Origin: Calendula officinalis
Taxonomy: Eukaryota; Streptophyta; Magnoliopsida; Asterales; Asteraceae
Assembly: GCA_963853835.1 (NCBI GenBank)
Contig: OY970823.1
Coordinates: 4,792,001-4,856,000 of the forward strand
Reading direction: 5' to 3'
DNA length: 64,000 nucleotides
Part shown: positions 35,401 through 47,493 of the stretch, one piece after another
Layout of the letters: each line of letters opens with the position of its first letter
How positions within the stretch are numbered: position 1 is the stretch's first letter
The notes under the pieces: model-generated
Seen by the model: only the letters and a program-made list of their open reading frames with translations
Database searches by the model: none
What the model was told of the DNA's origin: nothing
Program-made: the position numbers and the translations under genes

Positions 35401-36928
35401 AGACGTCTTAGTGAATTTCAAGTCTTGCCTACCGACTTCTTTGATCCACTATTTGAAAATGGGATAAAAGAACTTAAAGCAGAAAGAAGTATTGTTGTTT
35501 CTAATGAAGATTTACTATCTATAGATGCCCTTAACGAAAAACAAAAGGTTGCTTTCGATATAATAAATGATAGAGTGGATTCAAATAAATCAGGTGCTTT
35601 CTTTATTGATGGACCGGGAGGTACCGGGAAAACTTTTTTGTATAGAGCTTTATTAGCTAAAATTAGATCACAAGGACATATTGCCTTAGCCACGGCAACA
35701 TCGGGTATCGTTGCATCATTACTTCCAGGAGGTAGAACAGCTCATTCTGGATTTAAAATTCCCCTTGATGCAGCAGAAGGTTTGACTTGTAGAATTAGCA
35801 AACAAAGTTCCTTAGCAACTTTAATTAGTACCTCATAATTGATTATATGGGATGAGACTCCAATGGCGAAAAAGTCAGCGGTAGAAGCTTTAGATAGTCT
35901 GCTTAGAGATCTCATGGACTCATCTGATGTTTTTGGAGGCAAGGTAGTTGTTCTCGGTGGAGATTTTAGGCAGACTCTACCAGTAGTTCGAAAAGGAAGC
36001 AAAGCTCAAACTATTTCTGCTTGTTTGACTAATTCTTTCCTATGGTCATCCCTTTATCAATTACAATTAAAAGAAAACATGCGCGCTCGACTTGATCCAA
36101 CCTTTACCGTCTTCCTCTTAAGACTATGTAATGGGGCAGAAAATCATACATACGAGGATGTTGTTACTCTTCAATCATCAATGCTTGTTCAAACGTATAA
36201 CGAAATGGATAGTTTAGATATTCTTATAAGTAATGTTTATCCAAATATCCATATTAATTCCGCTAATTTCTCCTTTACTTCTAATCGTGCTATTTTAACC
36301 ACTAAAAATACTTTTGTTGATGAAATTAACCAAATTTTAATACAGAAATTTCAAGGAGAAGAAATTGAATACATTAGTTTTGATGAGACTCTTGATCCAA
36401 ATGACCAAGCTCAATATGAAGATCTCTTGCATTCTTTGACACCAAATGGTATGCCATCCCATAGACTTATTTTAAAGTATAATGCACCAATAATTTTGCT
36501 ACGAAACATGAATCTGTTTGAAGGCTTATGTAATGGTACTAGATTATTTTGTAAAGATTTGCAGAAGAATGTTATACGTGCAGAGATAACTTATGGAGAA
36601 TTTGCTGGAAAAGAGGTTTTTATACATAGAATTCCATTACAACCGCCAAGTGGAGAACACTTTACGTTTCCGTTTAAGAGATTTCAGTTTCCAATTCGAT
36701 TATGTTTTGCAATGACTATTAGCAAAGCACAAGGCCAAACACTTGACTTTGTTGGTGTTTACTTGAAAGAACCTGTATTTTCTCACGGGCAATTGTATGT
36801 TGCACTTTCTCGGGCAAAACAAAATTGCAAATGCTAAAGTTGTTATAAGAAATTCTTCTAATACTACAACTACTAAAAATATCATGTATCGGGAGGTTTT
36901 AGAACGTGCTCAATGCTCTTATAATTAA
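32440..36928 (+). pseudogene. Helitron Rep/helicase (RepHel) gene, decayed
   Basis: The product begins with a basic region and a Cys-rich NCPHCDALKF zinc-like motif. The Rep domain contains the HUH motif (GLPHAHFLLIL, about 34168-34200) and the paired-tyrosine region (KYIYKYICKG, about 34585). The Pif1-type helicase has Walker A (GPGGTGKTF, about 35612), Walker B (IIWDETPM, 35839), a GGDFRQTLPV motif, and the terminal motif VI (SHGQLYVALSRAK). The full protein nicks DNA, attaches through tyrosine and unwinds it for rolling-circle transposition. Damage seen: frame changes near 33320, 33920, 34115 and 36825; TAA at 34405 and at 35836. An 82-bp intron at 33537-33618 also has to be removed. Catalytic motifs remain readable. 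Confidence 0.88.
33537..33618 (+). other. Probable GT-AG intron in the RepHel gene
   Basis: The donor is GAAAATG/GTACGT and the acceptor AAAATGCAG/AA. Removing exactly 82 nt joins the frame ending LEEN to the frame beginning NSTFVSVREYYAY, which is the expected continuation in the family. Confidence 0.75.
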
Positions 36929-38133
36929 GTTTCTCATATTTCCATTCGCTGATTCATGATTTCCACGTGGAAATAAGGTCTGTAACCTGTAACTTTTTCA
37001 TATAACCTTTTTAACATAAGTATTTCTAATTCACTTTTTTTTCTTCTTGGAACTTGCAGTCGGAAGGCTTGTTGACTTATGTTCTCCTTAGAACTTGTAT
37101 AACAGTTGGTGATGGTGTTTTCAGTCTTGCTATATACAGTAATTTTCTTCTAAATTTAAAGCTGGTAATTTCGATCCATTTAGTAATTTTAATGGGTTAA
37201 TCTGGGTTGTATTTTGTCTCAAATGGACTGATTTTGTATTAAAAAAATAGTTACATGGGAACGGGTAGTATTAGTCAAATGAGCTGAAAGTTAGTTAAAA
37301 TGGGTTCATTTTTTGTAATAATGTTGTTATTATAATCATAACTAGCACATTCATTATCTATTTTATTTTTTTATAAATAAAGTGGTCTGGCATATTTCCA
37401 CATGACATAAAAGTTACCCTTTCAATCTAAACATGTTCTTTTGACCCATTGCTCAAGCCATTTGCTCATAGACGGGTTGATTGATGTCCTAAAACATGTT
37501 TGTTCCAATAGTTTAAATTTAACATAGGTGGAGTTTTTGTTAATGATTACAGGTGTTGAAAACAAGGTTTGCTGATTTAGGACATCTTTCAACATTTTCT
37601 GTTAAGGTAATATTTATATTTTTAATACTTTGAATCATATTCGACACACTAATTAAACACAAGTTGCAATTTGCAAGAATTATCAAAATTCAAGCTTCAA
37701 TTCCAGCCATCTTATGAATTAAACATATAAATTTCTAATTTTGTATCAATTGAAAGTCAAAAGTTAGTCCATTTGACCTCAAAATTCAAAAGCATTTTAC
37801 TTTCAATCAAAACGAATAATTTTTTCTACTTTAAATTATGTAGGGCATGCAGTGACTACAATAATGCTTATAACAACTTGTTTAAGAACATTGGTGATGA
37901 TAATCGCATGGAAGCAACGAATTAAATATACAAGGCGTGTACTTGGTCAGATATTTAACTAAATCAATTACTAGATGAAAGGAAGATTAGGCACATAAAG
38001 AAAAAACTATTGAAGTTTGTAGTTTAGTTCACTATGGTAATGCATTACGATAAATCTCCCAACCATATAATTGTACTTTGAACTTCTTTTAATTATCATT
38101 TCGTTACTATACTTGAATTTTCGTATACACGTG
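36929..38133 (+). other. Helitron 1 3' non-coding region
   Basis: A+T-rich, no ORF. TGGGTT-type words with AAATG(A/G) (about 37190-37320) resemble the sequence at about 59520-59660 in Helitron 2. Confidence 0.55.
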
Positions 38134-38166
38134 GGCCGTGCTTAGCACGGCCAAAGAACCATCTAG
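38134..38166 (+). other. Helitron 1 3' terminus: hairpin plus CTAG
   Basis: An 8-bp perfect stem with a TTA loop, then 10 nt, then CTAG; the next base is T. This is the terminator of rolling-circle transfer. Confidence 0.9.
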
Positions 38167-38498
38167 TATTTTTATGCATAAAGGACATTAGAGTTATTTG
38201 ACAGTTATAAAAAAAATTTGATTTGATTTTTTATTTTTTCAAGCCCTAAAGGCACGTGTCATCGGCTAAGCGTGTAGATGGGCTAATCGCGCATAAACCA
38301 GCCCTATTTTTTTAAACATTTTTTTATTATTATTTTAATATTTTTTTAAAATAAATTATTTGATAATCACGTGTAGTACCTGATCATATGTGATATTATT
38401 ATACAATCAAATGTGACAAAATATACAATCACACATGAATATAACATTATGTATTATTAAATTAAATATATTTAAAATGTATAAAAAAATAAATAATA
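38167..38498. other. A+T-rich intergenic
   Basis: No gene. CACGTGTAG and CATATGTGATA words related to the palindromes at 39700 appear at 38367-38440. Confidence 0.5.
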
Positions 38499-38812
38499 CT
38501 ACCTCCGTATAAAAATAAGTGATACACTTCAAGAAACACGGTTTTTAAGGAAAAAAATTAAAAGTTAGATTAAAATAGATTAAAGTGGATAGTTACTGGA
38601 AAATGGGTCCCACTTATTTTAAATAAAGTGATATTAATGATGTTTAAAAGTAAAAGTAAGGGTAATAGGGTAATTTCAGTTTATCAAAATAGATAGTTAG
38701 TGGAGAAAATGTCCCATTTTTTTTACCAAATAAGGTAATTTTTTGAGGTGTATCACTAATTTTGTTACACTCCTAAATAGAAAGTGTATCACTTATTTTG
38801 AAACGGAGGTAG
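38499..38812. mobile_element. Stowaway-like MITE, 314 bp
   Basis: TIRs begin CTACCTCCGTATAAAAATAA and the inverse ends ATTTTGAAACGGAGGTAG, with TA on both sides (38497-38498 and 38813-38814). The CTCCGT terminus and TA target are typical of Stowaway / Tc1-mariner MITEs. No coding capacity. Confidence 0.88.
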
Positions 38813-39098
38813 TAATAAGAATAATACTTCAAAAAATAATAAAAAGTAAAAAATATATTTTTTTTTTGTAAAAATTATCAAGAGACCGCTCCATACATAA
38901 AATATGACTAATTATAAATGCATTAAGTAAATTAATCAATGATTAAGATTTATCTATTAAAATTATATAAAAATTAAGAACTATTTTAAATATAACTCTA
39001 CAAACAAACGTTCAAGGAGGTCCATTATTTTTATCAAGTCCCGAGGAACAAATCTCAACCATTGATCAATAAGATTAATAGTCAAGATTAATCACATA

Positions 39099-39455
39099 CT
39101 TCCTCCGATTCAAAATAAGTGCTACACTTTCCTTATTTGGGTGATTCAAAATAAGTGCTACACTTTCCTTATTTGGTAATTTTTTTTATATAAAATTATC
39201 CTTAATTAACTTTATTAAACATCATTAATTTGTCCTTCTCAACCATATTGTGGGACCCATCCTCACTAATTATCCTCTTTAATCTATCATAATCTCTATT
39301 ACACTATTTTGCATCATTAATTTGTCCTTCTCAACCATATTGTAGGACCCTTCCTCACTAATTATCCCCTTTAATCTATCATAATCTCTATTACACTATT
39401 TTGCGTCAAAAAACGTGAAAGTAAAAGTGTAGCACTTATTTTGAATCGGAGGAAG
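39099..39455. mobile_element. Stowaway-like MITE, 357 bp, with internal duplications
   Basis: TIRs are CTTCCTCCGATTCAAAATAA and its inverse, with TA at 39097-39098 and 39456-39457. Near the left end a 34-bp TIR segment is duplicated. Inside, a roughly 105-bp unit (ATCATTAATTTGTCCTTCTC...) is present twice. Confidence 0.88.
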
Positions 39456-39689
39456 TATTTTATACATAAAGGGGTATTTTGGTCATTTGGCACTTCAAAA
39501 CAAATTTGATTTTTTTTTATTTTAAAGTTTTTATATTTTTTAATTGAGGGGTATTTTGGCCATTTAAAAAAAATTATTTTTTTATTTTTTATTCTAGAAT
39601 TTTTATTGTTTTTAAAATTTTTAAAATTTTTAAACTTTTTTATTGTTATTTTTTAAAAAAATATTATTTTTTTTCATTAATAACACATA

Positions 39690-39812
39690 ATGTGATTGCA
39701 CAGTGAATCACATGTGATTGCATACTAAATCACATGTGATTGAAATAAAACATTAGATGTGTTAAAATCACATGTGATTTTACACTAAAATCACATGTGA
39801 TTAAGTCATACA
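39690..39812. repeat. Cluster of AATCACATGTGATT palindromes
   Basis: Four complete copies at about 39704, 39726, 39767 and 39787, in the centre of the foldback element. Each is a perfect 14-bp palindrome. Confidence 0.85.
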
Positions 39813-40078
39813 CGTAATTATCAAATAAATATTAATTTTTTAATGAAAAAATAAAAAAAAATTAAATTTTTTTATGTGCCAAATGACCAAAATACCCCTT
39901 CATAATAAAAAAAATAAAAATTCTAAAATAAAAATTATTTTTTATTTTTTAAAAAAATGACCAAAAGACCCCTCAATATATATAAAATATGTGATTAATC
40001 TTGACCATTATATCTTATTGAACAATGGTTGATATTTGTTACTCAAAATTTCGTAAAAATAATAGACCTCCTTGAACG

Positions 40079-41030
40079 CAACTCTAACTCTATATGTTAT
40101 ACTGTTATACTTCTATATAAAATTTTAATAATTATTTTTTAGTTTAAAAAATTACATTCAAAGGTACTTTTGGCTAAAGAACCCTTAATTGTAATAAAAT
40201 GACCCTCTCAAGATACCATTTTAATGAAACGAAACAGAGTTAGTTTTTATAATGAACAGTAATCTTGAATCAAGATTGTATATATATGTTACACATATCA
40301 TTATTTAGCTTAATAAAATACAATTCTCGCTGGCCATTTTTAATGAAATTCACACATCATCGATTGTACTCCATTTTAATTGTAATAAAACTCATCTTGA
40401 TTCTAACAAATTTTAACAAATTCACGCATCATCAATTGTACTCTATTTTTATTGTAAATTAACGAAGATTTTTGTTACCCGCACGTTACTGCGGGTTTAA
40501 AATTTGGCAAGGTTAAATCTGAGCTTTTGTTAGATTTAATTTTTTTAATGTTATTTTGAAAAAAATGTTATGTGACCATATAAAGTTATATTATATACGA
40601 CAACAATAATAGTATAATGAGTTATTTATTTATATTTTAAAATTTGATTTGAAATATCTGTTACTTTAAATGGCCATATAAAGTTATATTATATACGACA
40701 ACAACAATAGTATTATGAGCGATTTTTTAAAATTTTTAAAATTTGATTTGAAATATCTTTTACTTTATCTCACTTAGTTTTAACTTTGCTACTAGAAAAA
40801 GCTTATATGAATATTTCTTTTCTTAATATTTAATATGTATAATTGTGACAAATCAATATCATATTTTTCAACAACTATTTAGAAATGTGTTGTTATTGCT
40901 AACTTTTAATACACAAACTGTTAGTCCCGTAATAAGTTAATTTATGCACTTATACGTTTTCACTGACCAAATAAAATAAATGAGGCAACATTCAACACTT
41001 TTTAAACTTTTCTTTATTAATCAATAATGA
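40079..41030. other. A+T-rich intergenic with local duplications
   Basis: A TTCACACATCATCGATTGTACT block at about 40350 recurs at about 40422. A roughly 99-bp unit starting (G)CCATATAAAGTTATATTATA is tandemly duplicated from 40572 and 40671. A small hairpin (CCCGCACGTTACTGCGGG) lies at about 40480. No gene. Confidence 0.6.
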
Positions 41031-41946
41031 TGTAACAAAGCATCAAGTAGTTTGCGGATTAACTAAGAACAAATCCTAGCTAAACTACTTGCAGGAAATA
41101 GACAATAAAAGATACTATCTAATACAAGTTCTGACCAACAAATGATCATGCACAAGACCAGATACCTTTGTTACAGAGAATCAATTCTCAAATCAAGTAA
41201 CTAAGGTATTACTGGTTGTTTACACACCGCTCAAAGAATAATGGTCTTTAGCAATTTTAGCAGCGTGTAGACTTGTTGGGTGCACATTGAATTCGATCGA
41301 ATCCACGTGTCAAAGGAATGATTGATCGAATTTTCGCAACGTGTAGCATTGGGAAACGTGGTGCCAAAGGAATGATTGATCGAATCCACGTGTCAGAATT
41401 CCTTTGGTGCAGAGGATATTTCATGCGACGAGCACGACTAACGGAATTCTGATAATACTTTCTGTCGTCTTATGATCGCCGATATCTTCTAGAAGATTTG
41501 CAGGATATTCCCTTTATCAGCGATACACTAACTTGTGTCTTTCTGTGACACTAAAACTTCATGCCTTTTTACGCTTCAGATCGCCATGAGTCTTCGGATA
41601 CTCATGCTTCTTCAGATGGCTTTCAGCTTCAGTGACCTTCACTAAGAGTTTTCCTTGGAGAGGTATAAGTTCATATGGTTCAGTGTTATTGTCAAGTGTA
41701 CGCTGAACCTGCTACAACTATCCGATCTGTTGATCAGTATCTGATTCCGCACGGGGAACTGATCGTTGTTTTAGATGGTGACCAGATAGTGTAGCTGGGT
41801 AACTGAAATCCGAACTGATCAGATTCAGTTACCCACGATCTAAGGAACTGATCCTCATATTGTCTTCTAACTATTTGCCTTTTTGTTTTCATTAAATCCC
41901 TTCAGTGGGGGATGCTTTTCAGTGACCCAAGAATCTCCTCCTATTT
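41031..41946 (-). repeat. Probable Copia LTR remnant with PPT (minus strand)
   Basis: On the minus strand an ATAGGAGGAGAT purine tract (about 41946-41935) is followed by TTGGGTCACTG, much like the PPT-LTR junction of elements A and B. The region contains many short ACTGATC/GATCAGT words, and a repeated GATCGAATCCACGTGTCA near 41290 and 41374. The end is not defined. Confidence 0.4.
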
Positions 41947-42359
41947 GATGTAGACATATAGTTAGGCAAATCCCCATGAATATGTGAAGATTTTATATTT
42001 AACCTTGAGTATTTTTCACAATTTAGAAGGTCTTCAAGATACCTAGAAAATATTACAATAAATGATGATCTGATAAAATCGGATCATACTTCAGTTCAGT
42101 GACTCATATATTTTCTTTTTAAGTTCTTTTAAGTATATATCAATCAACTCAGGTATGTCAAAACTATTATCATTGACTGATAATATTCATTCATAATGAG
42201 CAAACGATAAATAAAAAGTAAATTGTTCAGTGCATGCAACGAGAGAGTAAAATTGTTAGGTTACATACTATTGTCTTTGAAAACATAAACATAAATAACA
42301 TCCAAAGACCAGCACGCCAACGCCGGTACAGCCACCATCTTCCATCAGATCACTCCTTC

Positions 42360-43835
42360 TTATTTCCCTTGTGGCTCCCTAGCCCCTCCTCCGGCTATCC
42401 TCCTCCTTGGCAGCTTCCATTCCTCTTCGAACATCCCTAGCCTTCTGGTTGTCCTTCTTATCTCCTCTTCTTCAGGAGTTATTTGGCTCTTGCGCTTTTT
42501 GATCTTTGAGGCAGGGGGAGCAGCAAGATCTTTCCCCTTGTCAAGGGAGAAATTTTGGATTTTACCTGTGGGAGCTTGAGTTGGAGTCCTTCCTATAACA
42601 ACAAAGGAAAGGGCTATTTGAATCTTGGTCGTACCACCAAGATGGATGAGATTGATTTCTGGGAATTCTTTAAACATAACACTTGACCTCCTTTCGTGAG
42701 CGGCCATTGGATACCGCTCAGAGGTCATCTGACTTACATTTCCACCACGACCACTATCACGAGCTAAACCCTTACCGCTACCACGAACTCTATTAACTCG
42801 ACCTGAGTTCCTGCCACCACTACCCATTCCGGCTGGTCCACCTACGACCTTCTTCGCCGTGCCTTGTTGAGGCACAAATTTCTCCCCCTGAAAATGAGGA
42901 GGAGTGGGAATGGCAGCGGTAGCATTTTCTCTATTCATTTGTGGCTCAACAAGGTCATCTGAGATAATAGTTGTTAATTCATCAAGCATGTCACCGATTG
43001 AACCTGGAGGAGAGATCTGCATTGCTGGATGTGAGATTTTGAATTGTAGAGATAATATTATCAATTTGGCCATGTTGTGCAATCACATTCCTCTGAAGAT
43101 TCTCCTGATTGTTTGCCAAAAAATCTTGCACACTGTCTGTCATGTTTTGGTTGTTGGTTAGGTTCTTGAGATTGGTGTTGATTACCCCACAGAAGCTTCT
43201 GATAAGAGCAAGACCAGGGAGATTTCTTGCAGCTGGCACACCCCGGTTCATTGAACCCTCTGGTGATCAATTCTTCTTGGGGGTGGGACCTCTTCAGTTG
43301 TTGGGGAGGGATCTTCATCAGAACTTGTGGTCTAACTGACCGATAACTTATACTCACTTTCAGGTTCAACAGCTTGGTTGGTTTCTGGAATGGGATTACC
43401 CATGGGCTCCACCGTTTGGTTCACAATAAGAACCTCTTCTTCATCAGGTTCATCACCTTGTTCTTCATCATTCACAAACTCAACATTTGAGGCACCACGA
43501 TCTGACCTAGATACCCAAAGGACCGGGGAAGGGTTCGAACCAACATTTTCAGTCCTTAGGGGGACTGGAGTGGGAGAGGGTGAAAATTCTCTTATTTGAA
43601 TTGGGGTCGGGTTAAGTGCGGCTCCGGACCTTGAACTTCTTGTTTTGTAATGATGAGACTGACTAGATGGATTTTCAGGTGGTGGTGGAGAATAGTCAGA
43701 GGATGAATGACTGTTCGTTTGGGCATCTGAAGAGTGTGCTTGAGAGACACTATTTTCAGATCACATTTCTTCTTCATGAGAGGGATTTGAGAGAGAGGAG
43801 TGAGTGAACGTTAAAATACCTTCAGGTAACTCAGG
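42360..43835 (-). pseudogene. Unrecognised retroelement-associated ORF remnant
   Basis: Minus-strand reading frames follow each other with shifts: about 43600-43340 (acidic, DDEEQGDEPDEEEV-like), 43251-42991 (NTNLKNLTNNQNMTDSVQDF, helical) and 43082-42360 (240 residues). The latter has a Gly/Arg/Ser-rich middle and a Lys/Arg/Glu-rich end (EEEEIRRTTRRLGMFEEEW). It lies upstream of a PPT-like tract and LTR-like sequence, in the position of the extra ORF of elements A and B, and may be a diverged relative. No domain is recognised. Confidence 0.4.
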
Positions 43836-44063
43836 GACCGGTTCCATATCCAAGCCCGTGAAGTTTTGAGGTGTTACAAGAGCCTTGATTTCGCGGTGTG
43901 TACACTATTAGGTTTAGCATTCCCAGATCTTGGCTCAAGTTTGGTCAAACATTCCTAGTGTGTGGGGATTAGGAAAGTGTGATTAGTATGTGAGAGGTTA
44001 GTATGTTAGGTACTAACGGTTTAAACTAAAAATTTGTGAGATATTGTGATTGAGTTTACAGGT

Positions 44064-47000
44064 ATGACAGGTAAAGAGAACCCGACCCCCTTGACCCTGG
44101 AAGTGTTAATACATCAGGTAACGACGCATATATAAACGAGGTATAACTTATACATACGTTGGAAAATCAGACATACAGATCATACTGTATCATTACTTTA
44201 GATTTCCATCACATATGGGATTGGAACAATAATATACTTACAAACAATTAGAGGATTACAATACTTGGAATTAGTTTCAAGTCAAGCTTTATGAATCACA
44301 CCGTAGTATTGTATGATGGTCCAAATCGGAAAATAATTTATGAAACTACAGAGAGGGAATGACAGTTGATGAGTTGATAAAACTGTTTAATTAGAAGTCG
44401 AAATTTATATAAAGGTGGGTACACGATGAGATTTCACAAGTACGACATCTTATTGGAGTTGTTTCCAGAGTATATAGGGGCACAATTAGGTTAGCCAGTA
44501 CCTCATCTCGGGCTTTTATGACGGCCAAATCAGGTGAGAGTGATGTTAAAACCTGAAATGTAAAGAATAAGGAAAACGTGTCATTAAAGAAAGCAAGAAA
44601 TTCATATTTTGAAAAAATAGAAAAGGGCAGGGAAATCAGAGACAAGGGAATCAAAATCAAAGACAAACAGATAGTGTCGAGTCAAAGAGTTTGATGGTAC
44701 AATAACTGTAGAATTTCTCATTTAAAATCTTATACCGAGTTGATTATGCGATGTATTAGGTGTGGAACAATCAGATATATGGCAAAGGATTGTGAACTTC
44801 CTCGTAGTATGTGGTGGAATTGTCAAGGTGTGAGGTACAGATTGACTGAATGTCCTGCAGAAAAGAAAGTGGGTATAGGTCAAGGACTGGGTGGTCGGGG
44901 ATTGTCATCTGCAAGACAAAAGAGAAAGAATGCTACTTCTCCTGGGAGTAGAGCTTACTAGATGGCGGTGGATGTTGCTACCATCACCGATGATGATATA
45001 ACAGGTATGTTTTCGATAAACTTAATACTTTACTTATGTCATTAGAGTAAATTGTTTATGCATGTTTTGTGCAAATATGTGATATATCGAAAGTAATTGA
45101 TTTTGTGTTCCTTCACTTCATGAGAATTGAAGATGATTGGTAGTGTTTAATTCCAGTCACAATATCTGAGACTGAAGTTGAATTTGATTTTGATAATAAA
45201 TATTGTAAAATTCCTGAATGAAATGCTTATAACTAAAATTGATGTAATCATAAGTATGTACTGAGTGGTCGGGGTGGGACTAGTGATTAGAATAAGGGAA
45301 TGGTTAATCAGTACCATGGACTGTCGGGTCACATATAGTGACTTGCGGGGTGTGAGTTTGCTCATTAAGTGTTCGTGTTATTCAATGTTGCAGCAAATAG
45401 CTCATTTATGTTTTGTGTAAATTGGTGATAAGTTAAAATTAATTGTTTGGGTTACTCTTGCTTCACGAGGAGTGAAGATGATGAGTCATATGTCGGCTTC
45501 AGTCACAATATATGTGACTGCAGATCAATATGAGTATAATGGTAATTATTGTAAACTCCTGAAATGTAAAGCTTATAATTAAAACTGATGTAATTATAGA
45601 CGTTGAATGGATAGTATAAGTAAGACTAGCGGTTGGTATAAGAAAGAGGTAATTTTTACCGTGATATGTTGTGTCACATGTAGTGACTTGAAGAGTGAGG
45701 ACCGAATATATAAGTTCTATAAATGTGACTCTATTATTACCTTTGTTATAAGTGTAAAATATGAAAGATAGATAATGATAGATATTTGAATGATTTCTGA
45801 ATGACCTGAAAGAGTATATAATGAATTTGCATAAAATGTTTCCCGAGCTAGAATTGGAGTATGAAAAATTGACTTAATGAACCTAGATTAGCGACGATTT
45901 CGGGTTGTTTTGTAAATGATAGATTGGTGATATCCTCAACATGTTATAAAATTGGATTTAATTATGAAAATTACTTGAGAGAAGTGTTGGACAAGATGAG
46001 ATTGGACGCTTTTTCATGTGATAATTGATGCGAATTTTGATTAAGAAAGATATAATTTGAAATTTAGTGGATTCTGACCGTAAGTTTGATATCGATGATT
46101 AAAATTTTGAGTATCGAGACAAAGTTAGATCGTAAAAGTGTACGAAATTTCGATGGGATGATGAACGGGATGTAAAAATTATAGACTTTGAAATGATTGT
46201 TGTGACCGTAAGTAAGGAAACTCTGAGATTGTCTATGCTTTTGGATTACTAAAAGACATGTGAATGATTATGTTAACCATAACTTGGGATTTATAATTGT
46301 GGTTATGCCATAAAACTATGGAGATTTAATTGTATAATATGAGACGCACCGTTTACGCGAACAATAAAAGGATGTATACTATTATAAAGGAGATGATTAG
46401 AATGTATTAGAGGATTATAGATTTTAAAACTGAAGAAAAGTTGTTACTACCTATGCTTGGATTGTAAAGAAATTATAGATAATACTTATTTTGGAACAAG
46501 TTGAGATAGTTTTGAGTTAGTGAAATGAATGAAATCATGACACAGTGGATTTCATACATGATTTTGGTAATGTTAACAAAATGAAGGAACCGTATGGATT
46601 ATTATTACATGAATAAAGAAAACATTATTTGCCTATGTTTTGAGATACAAGAAATCAATGGAAAGTAACTATTTTATGTGAATTAGAACAAATTCTAAAG
46701 GTAGAGATGAAATAAAATTTTGAACAAAAAGATTGATTTGATAATTTAGAGATAAAAGATCTATCAAACTCATATTGGATACCTTAACTTGGGAGTTTTC
46801 AGATGTGTGACACTGCTATGCGTACAAAATAGAAAAGAGAAACAATTTTGGCTTTTGGGTTGTTAGTGTGGAACAAAACAAATAATACAAAAGATTTGGT
46901 TTTGGTTCTTGGCTTTTGGCAGTATACGTTCTAAAGGAATAAATTAAATTAATTTCTTATTTTGCTCGTTGCTTGCGATTAACAAAGAAGAGAAAAAGAG

Positions 47001-47493
47001 GAAAGCATACATATTTGTTGTTTACTAGGGCGTGCCATCCGTATCAGTTTACTGAAGACTTCCGATTGGACCATCGATGGCTCTATTGTTGTGCCAAGTT
47101 GAAAAAAATTAATTTCATAACGCATCTCTATAATAAAAATTGTGATAGTTTCATATTCATACCAACTTACACGTTGACATTCTGGTGTAGAAAACAATAT
47201 CAAAAAAAAATTGAAATAATAATTTTACATTTGGTATTGTTGGAGACCTGCTGCACATAAAAAAAAGAAAGTGTTGCACAACATGTTAGATGAGATTATG
47301 ATTGTGCAATGGTTAAAAGAGAGTGTTGAATACCAATTGGTTAATTTGTAATAGTTAGAGATCTCGAGTGGGTATGGGAACATTGGAGATACTAGTTTGA
47401 TGTGATGAACTAAGACCAAGATAAAAACTATTAATTGATTAGTTTGAGCGTGACGAGATTCCGAGGACAGAATCTTTTTAAGTAGGGTAGATT
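44064..47493 (+). pseudogene. Degenerate Ty3/gypsy (chromovirus-like) gag-pol
   Basis: A Gag-like start (TGKENPTPLTLEVLIHQV) lies at 44064. A decayed double zinc knuckle follows at 44743-44880 (CIRCGTIRYMAKDC and WWNCQGVRYRLTECP). RT remnants near 45955-46040 read NYLREVLDKMRLDAF, then CEF and LRKI in shifting frames, the gypsy RT C-terminal block. An RNase H-like FRWDDERD piece lies at about 46145. At 47340-47400 a LEDLEWVWEHW remnant fits the integrase C-terminus. The sequence ends in GAGGACAGAATCTTTTTAAG and AGGGTAGATT just before an LTR, the usual 3' end of Tekay/Del-type elements. Every frame is broken. Confidence 0.6.
45050..45700 (+). repeat. Diverged direct repeat, about 350 bp x 2
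   Basis: Unit 1 (about 45050-45360) and unit 2 (about 45405-45700) share TTTTGTG.AAAT, CACGAGGAGTGAAGATGA-like, TTCAGTCACAATAT, TTGTAAA.TCCTGAA and TCACAT.TAGTGACTTG blocks in the same order. Neither codes clearly. They occupy the part of the gypsy element where protease and RT would lie. Confidence 0.6.

Larger units (their letters stand above)
26980..38166 (+). mobile_element. Helitron 1, complete ends, carries RPA-like and Rep/helicase genes
   Basis: The 5' end is TCTATATAAGAACGC directly after an A. The 3' end is a GGCCGTGC-TTA-GCACGGCC hairpin (38134-38152), ten bases, then CTAG, directly followed by T. These are the canonical Helitron signals (5' TC, 3' hairpin plus CTRR, A/T insertion site, no TSD). 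The inside carries an RPA70-like single-strand DNA-binding gene and a Rep/helicase gene in the same orientation, the usual plant autonomous Helitron content. Both genes are mutated, so this 11.2-kb copy is probably inactive. Confidence 0.88.
39009..40078. mobile_element. Foldback element with about 90-bp TIRs, hosting a MITE
   Basis: The left arm starts CGTTCAAGGAGGTC and the right arm ends GACCTCCTTGAACG. Complementarity continues through ATTAATCTTGACCATTA-type sequence to TATGTGATTAATC, and further inside through AAGGGGTATTTTGGTCATTT and its inverse. The left arm is split by a MITE at 39099-39455. The centre is a set of AATCACATGTGATT palindromes. TSDs are not clear. The element has no ORF; it could be a Mutator-like or other foldback MITE. 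Confidence 0.75.

Noticed and set aside
40470..40500. Helitron 3' end suggested by the CCCGCACGTTACTGCGGG hairpin
   Set aside because: No CTRR follows within about 15 bases on either strand.
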